Counted from the stretch's first letter, positions 1 to 8,905 are shown. The stretch is 64,000 nucleotides of DNA from Bradyrhizobium diazoefficiens (GCF_016616885.1 NZ_CP067102.1:6166501-6230500); one strand, 5' to 3'. Notes: generated by a model from the sequence alone, not told the origin. A program made the numbers and translations.

Positions 1-1212
1 TTGGCGCGGCCATCGGTTTTGCGCGCGCAATCGACGGGCCGCGTCGTCGTGGTCGGTGGCGGCTTCGGCGGAGCGGCCTGCGCCCGCGCGCTCAAGCGCG
101 CGCAAGGGAACTTGCAAGTCATCCTGATCGAACCCAACGCGGTCTTCACCTCCTGCCCATTCAGCAACGAGGTGATCGCTGGCCTGCGCGACATCGAGGC
201 GCAGCAGTTTGGACATGACAAGCTCGCCGACGAAGGCGTCACCCTGATCAACCAGGCCGTGACCACCATTGAGCCGCAACAGCGCAGGGTCATGACCGCC
301 GACGGCGTCGCGCTGCCCTTCGATCGTCTCGTGCTCTCACCCGGCATCGACTTCCACTTCGAAGCCCTGCCCGGCTATGACGAGGCGGCATCAGACAAGA
401 TGCCGCACGCCTGGAAGGCCGGCGCGCAAACGCTGCTGTTGCGCAGGCAGCTGGAGGCGATGGACGACGGCGGCACGGTCGCCATTGCGATCCCCGCCAA
501 TCCCTTGCGCTGTCCGCCCGCGCCTTACGAGCGCGCCAGCCTGATTGCGCATTATCTGAAGACGAGGAAGCCGCGCTCGAAAGTGCTGATCCTCGATGCC
601 AAGGACAATTTCTCGCAGCAACGGCTATTCGAGAAGGCATGGAAGGAGCTCTATGGCGACATGATCGAACGCATCGGCCTGTCGCAAGGCGGCCGCGTGA
701 CTTCGGTCGATCCCACGACCAAAACCATCGTCACCGAGTTCGGCAACTATACCCCTGATGTCGCCAACGTCATCCCGCCGCAGCGCGCCGGGCACATTGC
801 CGAGCTCGCGGGCGCAACTGACGCAACCGGCTGGTGCCCGATCGACCCTGTCACCTTCGAATCAAAGCTCGTCACACACATCCATGTCATCGGCGATGCC
901 TGCCTCGGCGGCGGCATTCCGAAATCGGCATCGGCCGCGAGCGCACAAGGCAAGGCCTGCGCTGCGGCCATCGTCAATCTGCTCGCTGGCCGCGCGCCGG
1001 AGGCGCCACGGCTGACCGGCGTCTACTACAACACCGTCGCGCCTGGCTACGGCTTCTCGCTCGCCGGCAATTACCAGCCCAAGGGCGACATCTTTGCCGA
1101 GGTCGAGGGCGGCGCGACGAGCCCGGTCGATGCGCCGCGCGAACTGCGCGCCCGCGAGGCGGCCGAAGCAGAGCGCTGGTTTCAAACCATCACGGCGGAC
1201 ACATTTGGCTAG
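1..1212 (+). CDS. SoxF/FccB-type sulfide dehydrogenase flavoprotein, 5' truncated by window edge
   Basis: FAD-dependent flavoprotein of the flavocytochrome c sulfide dehydrogenase (FccB/SoxF) family, expected to act in the periplasm with a cytochrome c subunit. The nucleotide-binding motif VVVGGGFGGA lies at about residues 16-25. A second conserved stretch, VIGDACLGGGIPKSAS, lies at about 296-311. The first visible codons read LARPSVLRAQS, which resembles the end of a Tat signal peptide, so the true start lies upstream of the window and the apparent TTG start is probably an artefact. Its stop overlaps the next gene (soxX), so the two are translationally coupled. The soxX-Y-Z-A genes that follow support a role in reduced-sulfur oxidation. 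The substrate (sulfide, or a role in reactivating Sox proteins) cannot be read from sequence. Confidence 0.85.
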   Translation: MARPSVLRAQSTGRVVVVGGGFGGAACARALKRAQGNLQVILIEPNAVFTSCPFSNEVIAGLRDIEAQQFGHDKLADEGVTLINQAVTTIEPQQRRVMTADGVALPFDRLVLSPGIDFHFEALPGYDEAASDKMPHAWKAGAQTLLLRRQLEAMDDGGTVAIAIPANPLRCPPAPYERASLIAHYLKTRKPRSKVLILDAKDNFSQQRLFEKAWKELYGDMIERIGLSQGGRVTSVDPTTKTIVTEFGNYTPDVANVIPPQRAGHIAELAGATDATGWCPIDPVTFESKLVTHIHVIGDACLGGGIPKSASAASAQGKACAAAIVNLLAGRAPEAPRLTGVYYNTVAPGYGFSLAGNYQPKGDIFAEVEGGATSPVDAPRELRAREAAEAERWFQTITADTFG

Positions 1213-1654
1213 ATCGATAGTCCACATCGCTGCGCTGATCGTCGGTCTCGCGTTCGTCGCCAACGCGCGCGCAGAAGGCCTAGCGCCCTATGAGATCACC
1301 GGCGACGGCATCGCGGATTCGCTCACAGGCGCGCCCGGCGATGCCGCGCGCGGACGTGCGCTGGTGCTGGCGCGCACGACGACCTGTATCCTCTGCCATT
1401 CCGGCCCCTTCCCGGAAACGCGGTTCCAGGGCGACCTCGCGCCTGATCTCACCGGCGCGGGGAACCGCTGGACAGTGAGCCAGTTGCGGCTTCGGCTGGT
1501 TGACGCCTCGCGCTTCAATCCGGACACCATCATGCCGTCCTACTATCGTGCGGACGGCCTCGTCCGCGTCGGGCGCAATTTCACCGGCAGGCCGATACTG
1601 TCGGCCGCCGAGATCGAGGACATCGTGACCTATCTTGCAACACTTCGGGACTAG
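1205..1654 (+). CDS. soxX: SoxX, monohaem c-type cytochrome
   Basis: Small periplasmic cytochrome c that pairs with SoxA to load thiosulfate onto the SoxYZ carrier. From the TTG at 1205 the protein has 149 residues: a hydrophobic signal peptide ending near ANARA (residues 19-23), a haem-binding C61-I-L-C-H65 motif, and a likely distal ligand Met110 in DTIMPSYY. The TTG is chosen because it places the signal peptide at the N-terminus and overlaps the preceding stop codon by 8 nt. An in-frame ATG at 1094 would add 37 residues that overlap the upstream gene and look non-coding. Length and motif spacing fit SoxX. Confidence 0.88.
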   Translation: MARSIVHIAALIVGLAFVANARAEGLAPYEITGDGIADSLTGAPGDAARGRALVLARTTTCILCHSGPFPETRFQGDLAPDLTGAGNRWTVSQLRLRLVDASRFNPDTIMPSYYRADGLVRVGRNFTGRPILSAAEIEDIVTYLATLRD

Positions 1655-1662
1655 GACTGGCC

Positions 1663-2121
1663 ATGCCAACGACGCGACGACAATTTTTAAGTCTGGCTGG
1701 CAGCGTCACGGTCATTCCGATCGTTACACCACGGCCGGTCGAAGCAACGCCGGCGATGCTCAACACCGCGATCCGCAACGTCGTTGGCGAGGCGCCGATT
1801 CGCGCGGGCAAGGTCAAGCTGGACATTCCGCCGCTGGTCGAGAATGGCAACACAGTGCCGATGACGGTGAGCGTTTCAAGTCCGATGACGGCAGACGACT
1901 ACGTCAAGAGCATCCATGTCTTCAACGAGAAGAACCCGCAGCCGAACATCGGTAATTTCTATCTGAACCCTTCGTCCGGCCGCGCCGAGATCTCGACGCG
2001 GATCCGGCTCGCCGACACCCAGAAGGTGGTCGCGATCGCCCGCCTCTCCGACGACAGTTTCTGGCAGGTCACGGCGGATATTGTCGTGACGCTGGCCGCC
2101 TGCACCGAGGAGGTGAACTGA
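1663..2121 (+). CDS. SoxY-related carrier protein with AACTE-type C-terminal arm
   Basis: SoxY carries sulfur intermediates on a C-terminal swinging-arm cysteine and partners with SoxZ. This 152-residue protein starts with a Tat-like signal (TTRRQFLSLAGS, residues 3-14) and has the SoxY fold region. The usual C-terminal GGCGG arm is replaced by LAACTEEVN, with the single Cys at 147, five residues before the end instead of two. That matches the recognised 'SoxY-related AACIE arm' subgroup rather than true SoxY. Stop and soxZ start overlap (TGATG). The position between soxX and soxZ makes a carrier role near certain, but which sulfur compound it handles is unknown. I withhold the gene symbol because the arm differs. 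Confidence 0.85.
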   Translation: MPTTRRQFLSLAGSVTVIPIVTPRPVEATPAMLNTAIRNVVGEAPIRAGKVKLDIPPLVENGNTVPMTVSVSSPMTADDYVKSIHVFNEKNPQPNIGNFYLNPSSGRAEISTRIRLADTQKVVAIARLSDDSFWQVTADIVVTLAACTEEVN

Positions 2122-2438
2122 TGGCCGTCCTCATCAACGTTCCCGCGAAGGCCAAACGCGGCGACATCATCGAGATCCGTGCGCTGACCTCGCACATCAT
2201 GGAAACCGGCTTTCGCCACACCATGGACGGTGCGCTGGTGCCGCGCGACATCATCACGAGCTTCACCTGCCGCTACAACGGCGCCGAGATCTTTCGTGCC
2301 GACCTGTTCCCAGCCATCGCCGCCAATCCGTATTTGTCGTTCTTCACGGTCGCCAAGGAGAGCGGCAAGTTCGAGTTCGAATGGATGGGCGACAACGGCT
2401 ATTCGTCAACCGCATCGGCATCGATCACGGTCGAATGA
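2121..2438 (+). CDS. soxZ: SoxZ, sulfur carrier partner subunit
   Basis: 105-residue protein of the SoxZ family, all beta and without a signal peptide. It is exported as a complex with the Tat-carried SoxY partner. Family hallmarks visible are KAKRGDIIEIRALTSHIMETG at the N-terminus and the GKFEFEWMGDNG segment near the C-terminus. Its start overlaps the soxY-like stop by one base and its stop overlaps the soxA start (ATGA), so carrier and enzyme subunits are coupled in translation. Confidence 0.92.
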   Translation: MAVLINVPAKAKRGDIIEIRALTSHIMETGFRHTMDGALVPRDIITSFTCRYNGAEIFRADLFPAIAANPYLSFFTVAKESGKFEFEWMGDNGYSSTASASITVE

Positions 2439-3214
2439 ATTTTTGGCGCGCGATAGTGCTGGCGACGCTTGTCGCCACGGCCCCTGCCCTGCTCGCCGGT
2501 GAAATCCCGCCCGATGCGCGCCGCTCCGGCTATTCCTTCATGGGTCCCGACACGCGCGCCATGCAGGATGACGACACCTCCAATCCGGGCATGCTGTTCG
2601 TGCTCGATGGCGAGGCGCTGTGGATGAAGAAGGCGGGCAGCGCGGACAAGGCGTGCGCGGACTGCCATGGCGATGCGCGAAGCAGCATGAAGGACGTCGC
2701 GGCCCGCTATCCTGCCTTCGACAAGACGTTGGCGCGCCCCGTCACGCTCGACCAGCGCATCAACATCTGTCGCGCCAATCACCAGCAGGCAGCACCGCTG
2801 CCCTACGAGAGCCGCGATATCCTGGCGCTGTCTGCCTTCGTTGCCCACCAATCGCGCGGCGTCGCAATCACCGCAGGCGACGATCCACAACTCAAACCTT
2901 TCGTCGAACAAGGCCGCAGTCTCTTCATGCAGCGCGCGGGTCAACTCAACCTGGCCTGCACCAATTGCCACGACGACAACTTTGAGAAGCGCCTCGCGGG
3001 CTCGCCGATCACGCAAGCGCAGCCGACCGGCTATCCGCTCTACCGGCTGGAATGGCAGACGCTGGGATCGCTGGAGCGGCGCCTGCGCAGCTGCATGACC
3101 GGCGTCCGCGCCCAGGCCTATGATTACGGCGCGCCCGAACTGGTCGCGCTGGAGCTTTATCTGATGGCGCGGGCACGCGGAATGCCGATGGAAACGCCGG
3201 CAGTGCGACCGTAG
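2435..3214 (+). CDS. soxA: SoxA, dihaem c-type cytochrome sulfurtransferase
   Basis: Catalytic subunit of SoxAX, which joins thiosulfate to the SoxY cysteine. From the ATG at 2435 (ATGA overlap with soxZ) the protein has 259 residues with a signal peptide cleaved near LLAGE. Two haem motifs are present, C74-ADC-H78 and C175-TNC-H179, so it is the dihaem type. Cys220 in RSCMTGVRAQ fits the conserved active-site/haem-ligand cysteine, and the C-terminal GMPMETPAVRP ending is typical. An upstream in-frame ATG at 2381 would lie inside soxZ and is rejected. It is the last gene of the sox unit in this window; no soxB, soxC or soxD follows. Confidence 0.92.
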   Translation: MNFWRAIVLATLVATAPALLAGEIPPDARRSGYSFMGPDTRAMQDDDTSNPGMLFVLDGEALWMKKAGSADKACADCHGDARSSMKDVAARYPAFDKTLARPVTLDQRINICRANHQQAAPLPYESRDILALSAFVAHQSRGVAITAGDDPQLKPFVEQGRSLFMQRAGQLNLACTNCHDDNFEKRLAGSPITQAQPTGYPLYRLEWQTLGSLERRLRSCMTGVRAQAYDYGAPELVALELYLMARARGMPMETPAVRP

Positions 3215-3289
3215 CGCCCAAATTAGGGCTAGGCAGGCGTGGAACGGTCGCTAGTATCCCCCCAAATTGAGTCACAGGGAGGAATTAAA

Positions 3290-4615
3290 GTGGCTGACCA
3301 CAAAATCTCGCGCCGCACGCTTTTGACCGGCACTGCCGCAGCCGGCGCGCTCAGCCTGACGGGAGTGCCGGCGCGCGCCGAGGTCAACTGGAAGAAATAC
3401 GCCGGGACCAAGCTGGAGGTGATCCTCGCCAAGGGGCCGCGCGGCGACAACCTGCAAAAATACGTCAAGGAGTTCACCGAACTCACCGGCATCCAGGTCG
3501 AATCCGAGCAGATTCCCGAGCAGCAGCAGCGCCAGAAATGCGTCATTGAGCTGACCTCGGGACGGCCGAGCTTCGACGTCGTGCATCTCAGCTATCACGT
3601 GCAGAAGCGTCAGTTCGAGAAGGCCGGCTGGCTCGCCGACATGACGCCCTTCATGAAGGACCCGACGCTGACCGCGCCCGACCTCGCCGAGAGCGATTTC
3701 TCGGCCGCCGGCCTGCAATATGCAAAGAATGACAAGGGCCAGATGTTGTCGCTACCCTGGTCGGTCGACTATTTCATCCTCTACTACAACAAGGAGCTGT
3801 TCCAGAAGAAGGGCGTCGCCGTCCCCAAGACGCTCGACGAAATGGTCACCGCCGCCGAAAAGCTCACCGATCCGAAGGAAGGCACCTTCGGCTTCGTCGG
3901 ACGCGGCCTGCGCAACGCCAACATGACGTTGTGGACCAACTTCTTCCTCAACTACGGCGGCGAATTCCTTGATGCGAAGGGCAACATCCTGACGGACGGT
4001 CCTGAAGCAATCGCGGCGACCAAACTCTATCAGACACTGCTGACGAAAGTCGCCCCGCCCGGCGTCGCCGGCTTCAACTGGATGGAGTCGATGGCTTCGT
4101 TCACGCAAGGACGTTCGGCGATGTGGATCGACGGCGTCGGCTGGGCGCCGCCGCTGGAAGATCCGGCCGCATCGCGCGTGGTCGGCAAGGTCGGCTACAC
4201 CATCGTGCCGGCCGGACCGAAGGGGCAATATTCGGCCACCTACGGCGACGGCGTCGGTATTGCCGCAGCGAGCAAAAACAAGGAAGCCGCCTATCTGCTC
4301 TGCCAGTGGATCGTCTCGAAGAAGCAGGGCGCGCGGCTGTTGCAGGCTGGTGGCGGCGTGCCGTTCCGCAACTCGATCCTGAACGATGCGGAGGTCCAGA
4401 GTGGCGTCAAGATGCCGAAGGAATGGCTGCAGTCTGTGATCGATTCCGGCAAGATCAGCAAGCTCGGCCTGCCCGTCGTGATCCCGGTCGCCGAATTCCG
4501 CGACATCGTCGGCGCGGCGCTCACCGCGACACTATCCGGCGCCGATCCCGCCACGGAGCTGAAGAAGGCCAACGACCAGTACCGGCCGATCCTGGAGCGC
4601 AGCGAAAAGGCGTGA
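3290..4615 (+). CDS. Extracellular solute-binding protein of a carbohydrate ABC importer
   Basis: Periplasmic binding protein (family 1, sugar type), 441 residues from the GTG at 3290. That start has a strong Shine-Dalgarno sequence (AGGGAGGA, 3276-3283) and opens a Tat-like leader with SRRTLLTG at residues 8-15. Starting at the in-frame ATG 3239 would put 17 extra residues before the leader. The body shows the usual features of this family, such as LPWSVDYFILYYNKELF and ASFTQGRSAMWIDG. The next permease start overlaps its stop (GTGA). Substrate unknown; sugar or polyol is the family default. The cluster begins 75 bp after soxA on the same strand, but no functional link is evident. Confidence 0.88.
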   Translation: MADHKISRRTLLTGTAAAGALSLTGVPARAEVNWKKYAGTKLEVILAKGPRGDNLQKYVKEFTELTGIQVESEQIPEQQQRQKCVIELTSGRPSFDVVHLSYHVQKRQFEKAGWLADMTPFMKDPTLTAPDLAESDFSAAGLQYAKNDKGQMLSLPWSVDYFILYYNKELFQKKGVAVPKTLDEMVTAAEKLTDPKEGTFGFVGRGLRNANMTLWTNFFLNYGGEFLDAKGNILTDGPEAIAATKLYQTLLTKVAPPGVAGFNWMESMASFTQGRSAMWIDGVGWAPPLEDPAASRVVGKVGYTIVPAGPKGQYSATYGDGVGIAAASKNKEAAYLLCQWIVSKKQGARLLQAGGGVPFRNSILNDAEVQSGVKMPKEWLQSVIDSGKISKLGLPVVIPVAEFRDIVGAALTATLSGADPATELKKANDQYRPILERSEKA

Positions 4616-5550
4616 GTGCGTTGACACAATCGGCTCCAGGCGCGGCACAGTCTGATGCCGCGCCGGAGAAGGAGCTGCGGCCGCCGTCCTATTGGCCGTT
4701 CGTGGTGCCGGCGCTGGTCGTCGTGCTTGCGATCATCATCTTCCCGTGGGTGTTCACCATCTGGATGAGCCTGAACGAGTGGAAGGTCGGTTCGCCGACC
4801 ACCTTCGTCGGGTTCTCCAACTATTTGCGCTTGACCAGCGATCCCCGCTTCATCGAGGCGATCGGACATACGCTGGTCTACACCGTGCTGTCAGTGGTGC
4901 TGCCGCTCGTCTTCGGCACGTTCGCAGCCGTGGTGTTTCACCAGAAATTTGCCGGCCGCGGCTTCCTCCGCGGTATCTTCATCATGCCGATGATGGCAAC
5001 GCCCGTGGCGATCGCGCTGGTCTGGACCATGATGTTCCACCCGCAGCTCGGCGTGCTGAACTATTTGCTCTCGCTGGTCGGGATCCCCGCGCAGCTCTGG
5101 GTGTTTCATCCGGCAACGGTCATTCCCTCGCTGGTGCTGGTCGAGACCTGGCAATGGACGCCGCTGGTGATGCTGATCGTGCTCGGCGGCCTCGCCGCGA
5201 TCCCGACCGAGCCCTACGAGAGCGCGCAGATCGACGGCGCCAACCTGTGGCAGGTGTTCCGCTTCATCACGCTGCCGCTGATCATGCCATTCCTGTTCAT
5301 TGCGGGCATGATCCGCATGATCGACGCCGTGAAGAGTTTTGACATCATCTTCGCGATCACGCAGGGCGGACCGGGCTCAGCGTCGGAGACGATCAACATC
5401 TATCTCTACAGCGTCGCCTTCACCTATTACGACCTCGGCTACGGCTCGGCGATCGCGGTGGTATTCTTCCTGCTGATCGTCCTGCTCGCGGCGATAATGC
5501 TCTACGCCCGCCAGCGTATGCTGTGGACAGAAATCGCGAGCGACGCATGA
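4612..5550 (+). CDS. Sugar ABC transporter permease (MalF/UgpA type)
   Basis: Inner-membrane subunit of the importer, 312 residues from a GTG that overlaps the stop of the binding protein (GTGA). A short Pro/Ala-rich cytoplasmic N-terminus is followed by six predicted membrane segments. The EAA loop that contacts the ATPase is visible as SAQIDGANLWQVF. A long upstream in-frame extension is only the shadow of the binding-protein gene and is excluded. The protein is expected to pair with the next permease. Confidence 0.9.
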   Translation: MSALTQSAPGAAQSDAAPEKELRPPSYWPFVVPALVVVLAIIIFPWVFTIWMSLNEWKVGSPTTFVGFSNYLRLTSDPRFIEAIGHTLVYTVLSVVLPLVFGTFAAVVFHQKFAGRGFLRGIFIMPMMATPVAIALVWTMMFHPQLGVLNYLLSLVGIPAQLWVFHPATVIPSLVLVETWQWTPLVMLIVLGGLAAIPTEPYESAQIDGANLWQVFRFITLPLIMPFLFIAGMIRMIDAVKSFDIIFAITQGGPGSASETINIYLYSVAFTYYDLGYGSAIAVVFFLLIVLLAAIMLYARQRMLWTEIASDA

Positions 5551-6371
5551 CGCCCCGTCAGATCATCGGCAAGATCGGCCTGTGGCTCTCGGTGTTCGTC
5601 ATCGTGTCGCCGGCAATCCTGTTCTTCCTCTGGATGCTGTCGCTGTCGCTCAAATTCGAGATCGACAACGCCGCCTACCCGCCGGTGTTCTTCCCCGAGC
5701 ATATCGCCTGGAAGAATTACGCCGACGTGCTCGCCTCCAATCGCTTCGTGACTTATTTCATCAACAGCCTGATCGTGACCGGCGGCGCGACTGCGCTGGC
5801 GCTGATCGTCGGCGTCCCCGCCGGCTACGGCATCGCGCGTATGGCCGCGCACAAATCCGCGATCGTGATCCTGATCGCCCGCATCACGCCCGGCCTGTCC
5901 TATTTGATCCCGCTGTTCCTGCTGTTTCAGTGGCTCGGCCTGCTCGGCACACTGGTGCCGCAGATCATCATCCATCTGGTGGTGACGGTACCGATCGTGA
6001 TCTGGATCATGATCGGCTATTTCGAGACGACGCCGATGGAGCTGGAGGAAGCCGCGCTGATCGACGGCGCCACACGCTGGCAGGTGTTCCGCCACGTCGC
6101 GCTGCCAATCGCCAAGCCCGGCATCGCGGTCGCCTTCATCCTCGCGGTGATCTTCTCCTGGAACAATTTCGTGTTCGGCATCGTGCTGGCCGGACGCGAG
6201 ACACGCACCTTGCCCGTCGCGGTCTACAACATGATCTCGTTCGACCAGCTGAGCTGGGGCCCGCTTGCCGCCGCAGCGCTGATCGTCACGCTTCCGGTGC
6301 TGCTGCTCACCGTGTTTGCTCAGCGGCAGATCGTGGCCGGGCTGACGGCGGGTGCCGTCAAGGGCGGGTGA
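5547..6371 (+). CDS. Sugar ABC transporter permease (MalG/UgpE type)
   Basis: Second inner-membrane subunit, 274 residues from the ATG at 5547, which overlaps the stop of the first permease (ATGA). An alternative ATG at 5523 lies inside the upstream gene. It has about six hydrophobic segments, and the EAA loop reads EEAALIDGATRWQVF. It is the last gene of the transporter in the window. No nucleotide-binding subunit follows, so the ATPase must be encoded elsewhere or be shared. Confidence 0.9.
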   Translation: MTPRQIIGKIGLWLSVFVIVSPAILFFLWMLSLSLKFEIDNAAYPPVFFPEHIAWKNYADVLASNRFVTYFINSLIVTGGATALALIVGVPAGYGIARMAAHKSAIVILIARITPGLSYLIPLFLLFQWLGLLGTLVPQIIIHLVVTVPIVIWIMIGYFETTPMELEEAALIDGATRWQVFRHVALPIAKPGIAVAFILAVIFSWNNFVFGIVLAGRETRTLPVAVYNMISFDQLSWGPLAAAALIVTLPVLLLTVFAQRQIVAGLTAGAVKGG

Positions 6372-6376
6372 GCACA

Positions 6377-6414
6377 CCTCATCGTCAGCCGGCCAAGCCG
6401 AATGAGCGATGAGG
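6377..6414 (+). terminator. Possible hairpin after the ABC transporter operon
   Basis: CCTCATCG at 6377-6384 pairs perfectly with CGATGAGG at 6407-6414 across a 22-nt loop, six bases after the permease stop. There is no T-run, so it may only stabilise the mRNA end. Confidence 0.35.
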
Positions 6415-6609
6415 CGAACCGCCGCGGCGAGAGGCGCGTGCCCACTCCAGATCCATGGTTAACGGGCCTCCGGACTGACCGTCATTCCGTTTAAATACGC
6501 GTCAATGCTTTTGGCTTAGACCGCTCATCTTCACCGGGTAGCCGGATCCCTGGCTCGCGGCTTGCACACTTCGCCGCATCATTGTCGTTGGGAAAGAGAG
6601 TGGTCTGAA

Positions 6610-7707
6610 ATGACACAGTTAATCTCCCGCTTCGAGACAGGCGGGGCGGCATCCGCCCGTGCGCAGCTCGTTTCCATCCAATATCTGCGGGCGCTGGCGG
6701 CGCTGATGGTCCTCGTCTCCCACGCGCTGTACTGGCCGCTCGAGAGCCGCAATGAGGCCCTGCTCATCACCGGTCGACTCGGCGTGGAGATCTTCTTCGT
6801 GCTCAGCGGCTTCATCATCACGGTGATCGGAGGAGAGGCGCGCTTCGAGCCGGTCGCCTTCGCCCGCAACCGGATCATGCGCATCGTGCCGATGTACTGG
6901 CTAGCGACCTTCCTGATAGTCGGTCTCGCAACCGCCAGTCCGAGCAGCTTTCGCACCACGGTGCCGACGATCGAGGGCATGATCAAGTCGCTCCTGTTCA
7001 TTCCATCCGACGTGCCGAAGGCACCGCTCCTGGGTCTCGGCTGGACGCTGGACTACGAGGCCTTCTTCTATCTGGTATTCGGGAGCCTGTTCTTCGTGAG
7101 ATCGGGGAGCCGCACCGCGCTGCTTGCTGTGCTTTTTGTAGGTCTGATCGTCATTGGGCGAGTGATCGACCACCCGTCCCATGTTGAGGGTTTCTATACG
7201 AGCCTCAGCCTGCTCGGCTTCCTCGTCGGCGCTGGCGTCGGCCGGCTCTATCAACTCGGCTCGCTGCAGCGACTTGGCCGTAATCATGTCCTCAGTCTGC
7301 TCGCCGCCGGCGCGCTGTCGCTTGTCATCCTCTACCGGACCGACCCGGCGACGAATCTGCCGTTGTTCCATATGTCGATGTCATTTGGTGCCATGACCAT
7401 CGTCGCCGCGATGATCTGGGTCGAAGAAGCCGGGCGCCTGCCGGTCATTCCGGCCTTCCGCTTCCTCGGCGATGCATCCTATTCGCTGTACCTCTTCCAC
7501 TTCTTCGCGATGGCTGCGGCCTGGGCGATCGGACGGAAGCTGTTTGGCCCGGTCAGCGCACTGAACTATGCGCCCCTGGCCGTTGCGGCGATCGCCGCTG
7601 GCCTCGCCGTCGGATGCCTTGCCTATTGGTATCTGGAGCGGCCGATCCTTAACTGGACGCGGCAGCGGCGCCGCCCGACTGCCGTGACGCAAGGAAGCGC
7701 GTCGTGA
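6610..7707 (+). CDS. Acyltransferase family 3 membrane protein
   Basis: Integral membrane O-acyltransferase (Acyl_transf_3), 365 residues. The N-terminal signature IQYLRALAALMVLVSHA sits near residues 20-36 with the conserved His, followed by GVEIFFVLSGFIIT. About ten membrane segments follow, and the C-terminus has the typical YWYLERPI. The ATG at 6610 is preferred over 6562 because a purine-rich GGGAAAGAGAG precedes it and the extra 16 residues look non-coding. The stop overlaps the start of an SGNH hydrolase (GTGA), so the two proteins are coupled. Such pairs typically acetylate a cell-surface glycan or polysaccharide; the acceptor is not identifiable here. Confidence 0.88.
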   Translation: MTQLISRFETGGAASARAQLVSIQYLRALAALMVLVSHALYWPLESRNEALLITGRLGVEIFFVLSGFIITVIGGEARFEPVAFARNRIMRIVPMYWLATFLIVGLATASPSSFRTTVPTIEGMIKSLLFIPSDVPKAPLLGLGWTLDYEAFFYLVFGSLFFVRSGSRTALLAVLFVGLIVIGRVIDHPSHVEGFYTSLSLLGFLVGAGVGRLYQLGSLQRLGRNHVLSLLAAGALSLVILYRTDPATNLPLFHMSMSFGAMTIVAAMIWVEEAGRLPVIPAFRFLGDASYSLYLFHFFAMAAAWAIGRKLFGPVSALNYAPLAVAAIAAGLAVGCLAYWYLERPILNWTRQRRRPTAVTQGSAS

Positions 7708-8870
7708 TCGTCCGTCGACGCGATCTGCTGCTCGGCGCCGGCATCGCCATGGGCACCACGCTGTTGCCCGCCTCCCGTCGCGCCCTCGCTGCACCGAATG
7801 CCGAGATGGTTGCGCGCAGCGTCGTCTCGCCGGGCAACACCACGCGCCTGAAGCGGGTATTTGCCAAGGCGGCGCGGGGTGAACCGGTCACGCTCGGTTT
7901 CATCGGCGGCTCGATCACCCAGGGTCCACCGCAAAACTATGCATCGCAAATTGCGGCTTGGTGGGGCCAACGCTTTCCCAACGCGTCCCTCTCGGTGGTC
8001 AATGCCGGACTTGCGGGCACAGGTTCGCTGCTGGGCGCGTTTCGCGTCGGCGTCGATCTGCTGTCTAAAGACCCGGATCTCGTGATCGTCGAATTCGGTG
8101 TCAACGATGCCTCCGCCGATGCGTACGCCTACGAGGGACTGTTGCGGCACATCCTTGACCACCGCACCGCGCCGGCCGCGCTGCTGCTGTTTATGATGTG
8201 GGAGAAGGGCGGCAACATGCAATCGATGCAGGCGCCGATCGGCCGGCACTACGACCTGCCGATGATCAGCTTCCGCGACGCGCTGTGGCCGGAGATAGAG
8301 GCCGGACGGCTCGCCTGGCGCGACGTGATCGTGGACGTGGTTCACCCCAATGATCTTGGCAATCGCTATGCTGCCAGCTTCTGCACGAACTTCTTCGAAA
8401 AAGTGTTGCGGCAGCAGGCGGCGACGCACGGCGCACTCACCCCCGAACCGTTGCCGGCGCCGCTTGGATCGTCACTCTATGAGCATGTCGGGTTGATGCC
8501 GGCGACCGACTTCGCTCCCATCGACCGCGACGGGTGGGAATTGACGCATTCGAACATCTGGGGGCAGATCTGGGCCATCACGCAAAGCACCGCTCGCTTC
8601 GAGCTCGACTGCAAGGCGTGTGGCATCGCGCTCATCGTCAGCGGGCGCGCCTCTACGCTGCTCGAGAGATCAATCGTCACAATCGACGGCGTCGAGATTC
8701 GGCCGATGAAGGCGCCCAATTTCCTTGACCGGGACACCATCGTCCTCGCAACCGACCTGCCGAACAGCCATCACAGCTTGCGGCTGGAGACGGCGGATTT
8801 CCCCTCATCCGCATTCGGCAGCAGCGGTCTGCGCGCACTCGGTCTGTTCGACGACCCAGGCGCCGACTGA
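7704..8870 (+). CDS. Exported SGNH/GDSL hydrolase
   Basis: 388-residue hydrolase or acetyltransferase of the SGNH superfamily. The N-terminus VRRRDLLLGAG with a following hydrophobic stretch resembles a Tat leader. Catalytic blocks are visible: Ser in GFIGGSITQG, Gly in VNAGLAGTG, Asn in EFGVNDASA, and the Asp-His pair in VVHPNDLGN. A C-terminal beta-rich domain of about 130 residues follows. The GTG start overlaps the stop of the acyltransferase. In many bacteria the acyltransferase-3 and SGNH domains are one polypeptide; here they are split but coupled. It probably acts on an extracytoplasmic acylated glycan. Confidence 0.85.
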   Translation: MIVRRRDLLLGAGIAMGTTLLPASRRALAAPNAEMVARSVVSPGNTTRLKRVFAKAARGEPVTLGFIGGSITQGPPQNYASQIAAWWGQRFPNASLSVVNAGLAGTGSLLGAFRVGVDLLSKDPDLVIVEFGVNDASADAYAYEGLLRHILDHRTAPAALLLFMMWEKGGNMQSMQAPIGRHYDLPMISFRDALWPEIEAGRLAWRDVIVDVVHPNDLGNRYAASFCTNFFEKVLRQQAATHGALTPEPLPAPLGSSLYEHVGLMPATDFAPIDRDGWELTHSNIWGQIWAITQSTARFELDCKACGIALIVSGRASTLLERSIVTIDGVEIRPMKAPNFLDRDTIVLATDLPNSHHSLRLETADFPSSAFGSSGLRALGLFDDPGAD

Positions 8871-8905
8871 CCGGCCTGCAGGAACAGCGAAATCTTACGA
8901 CGAAG

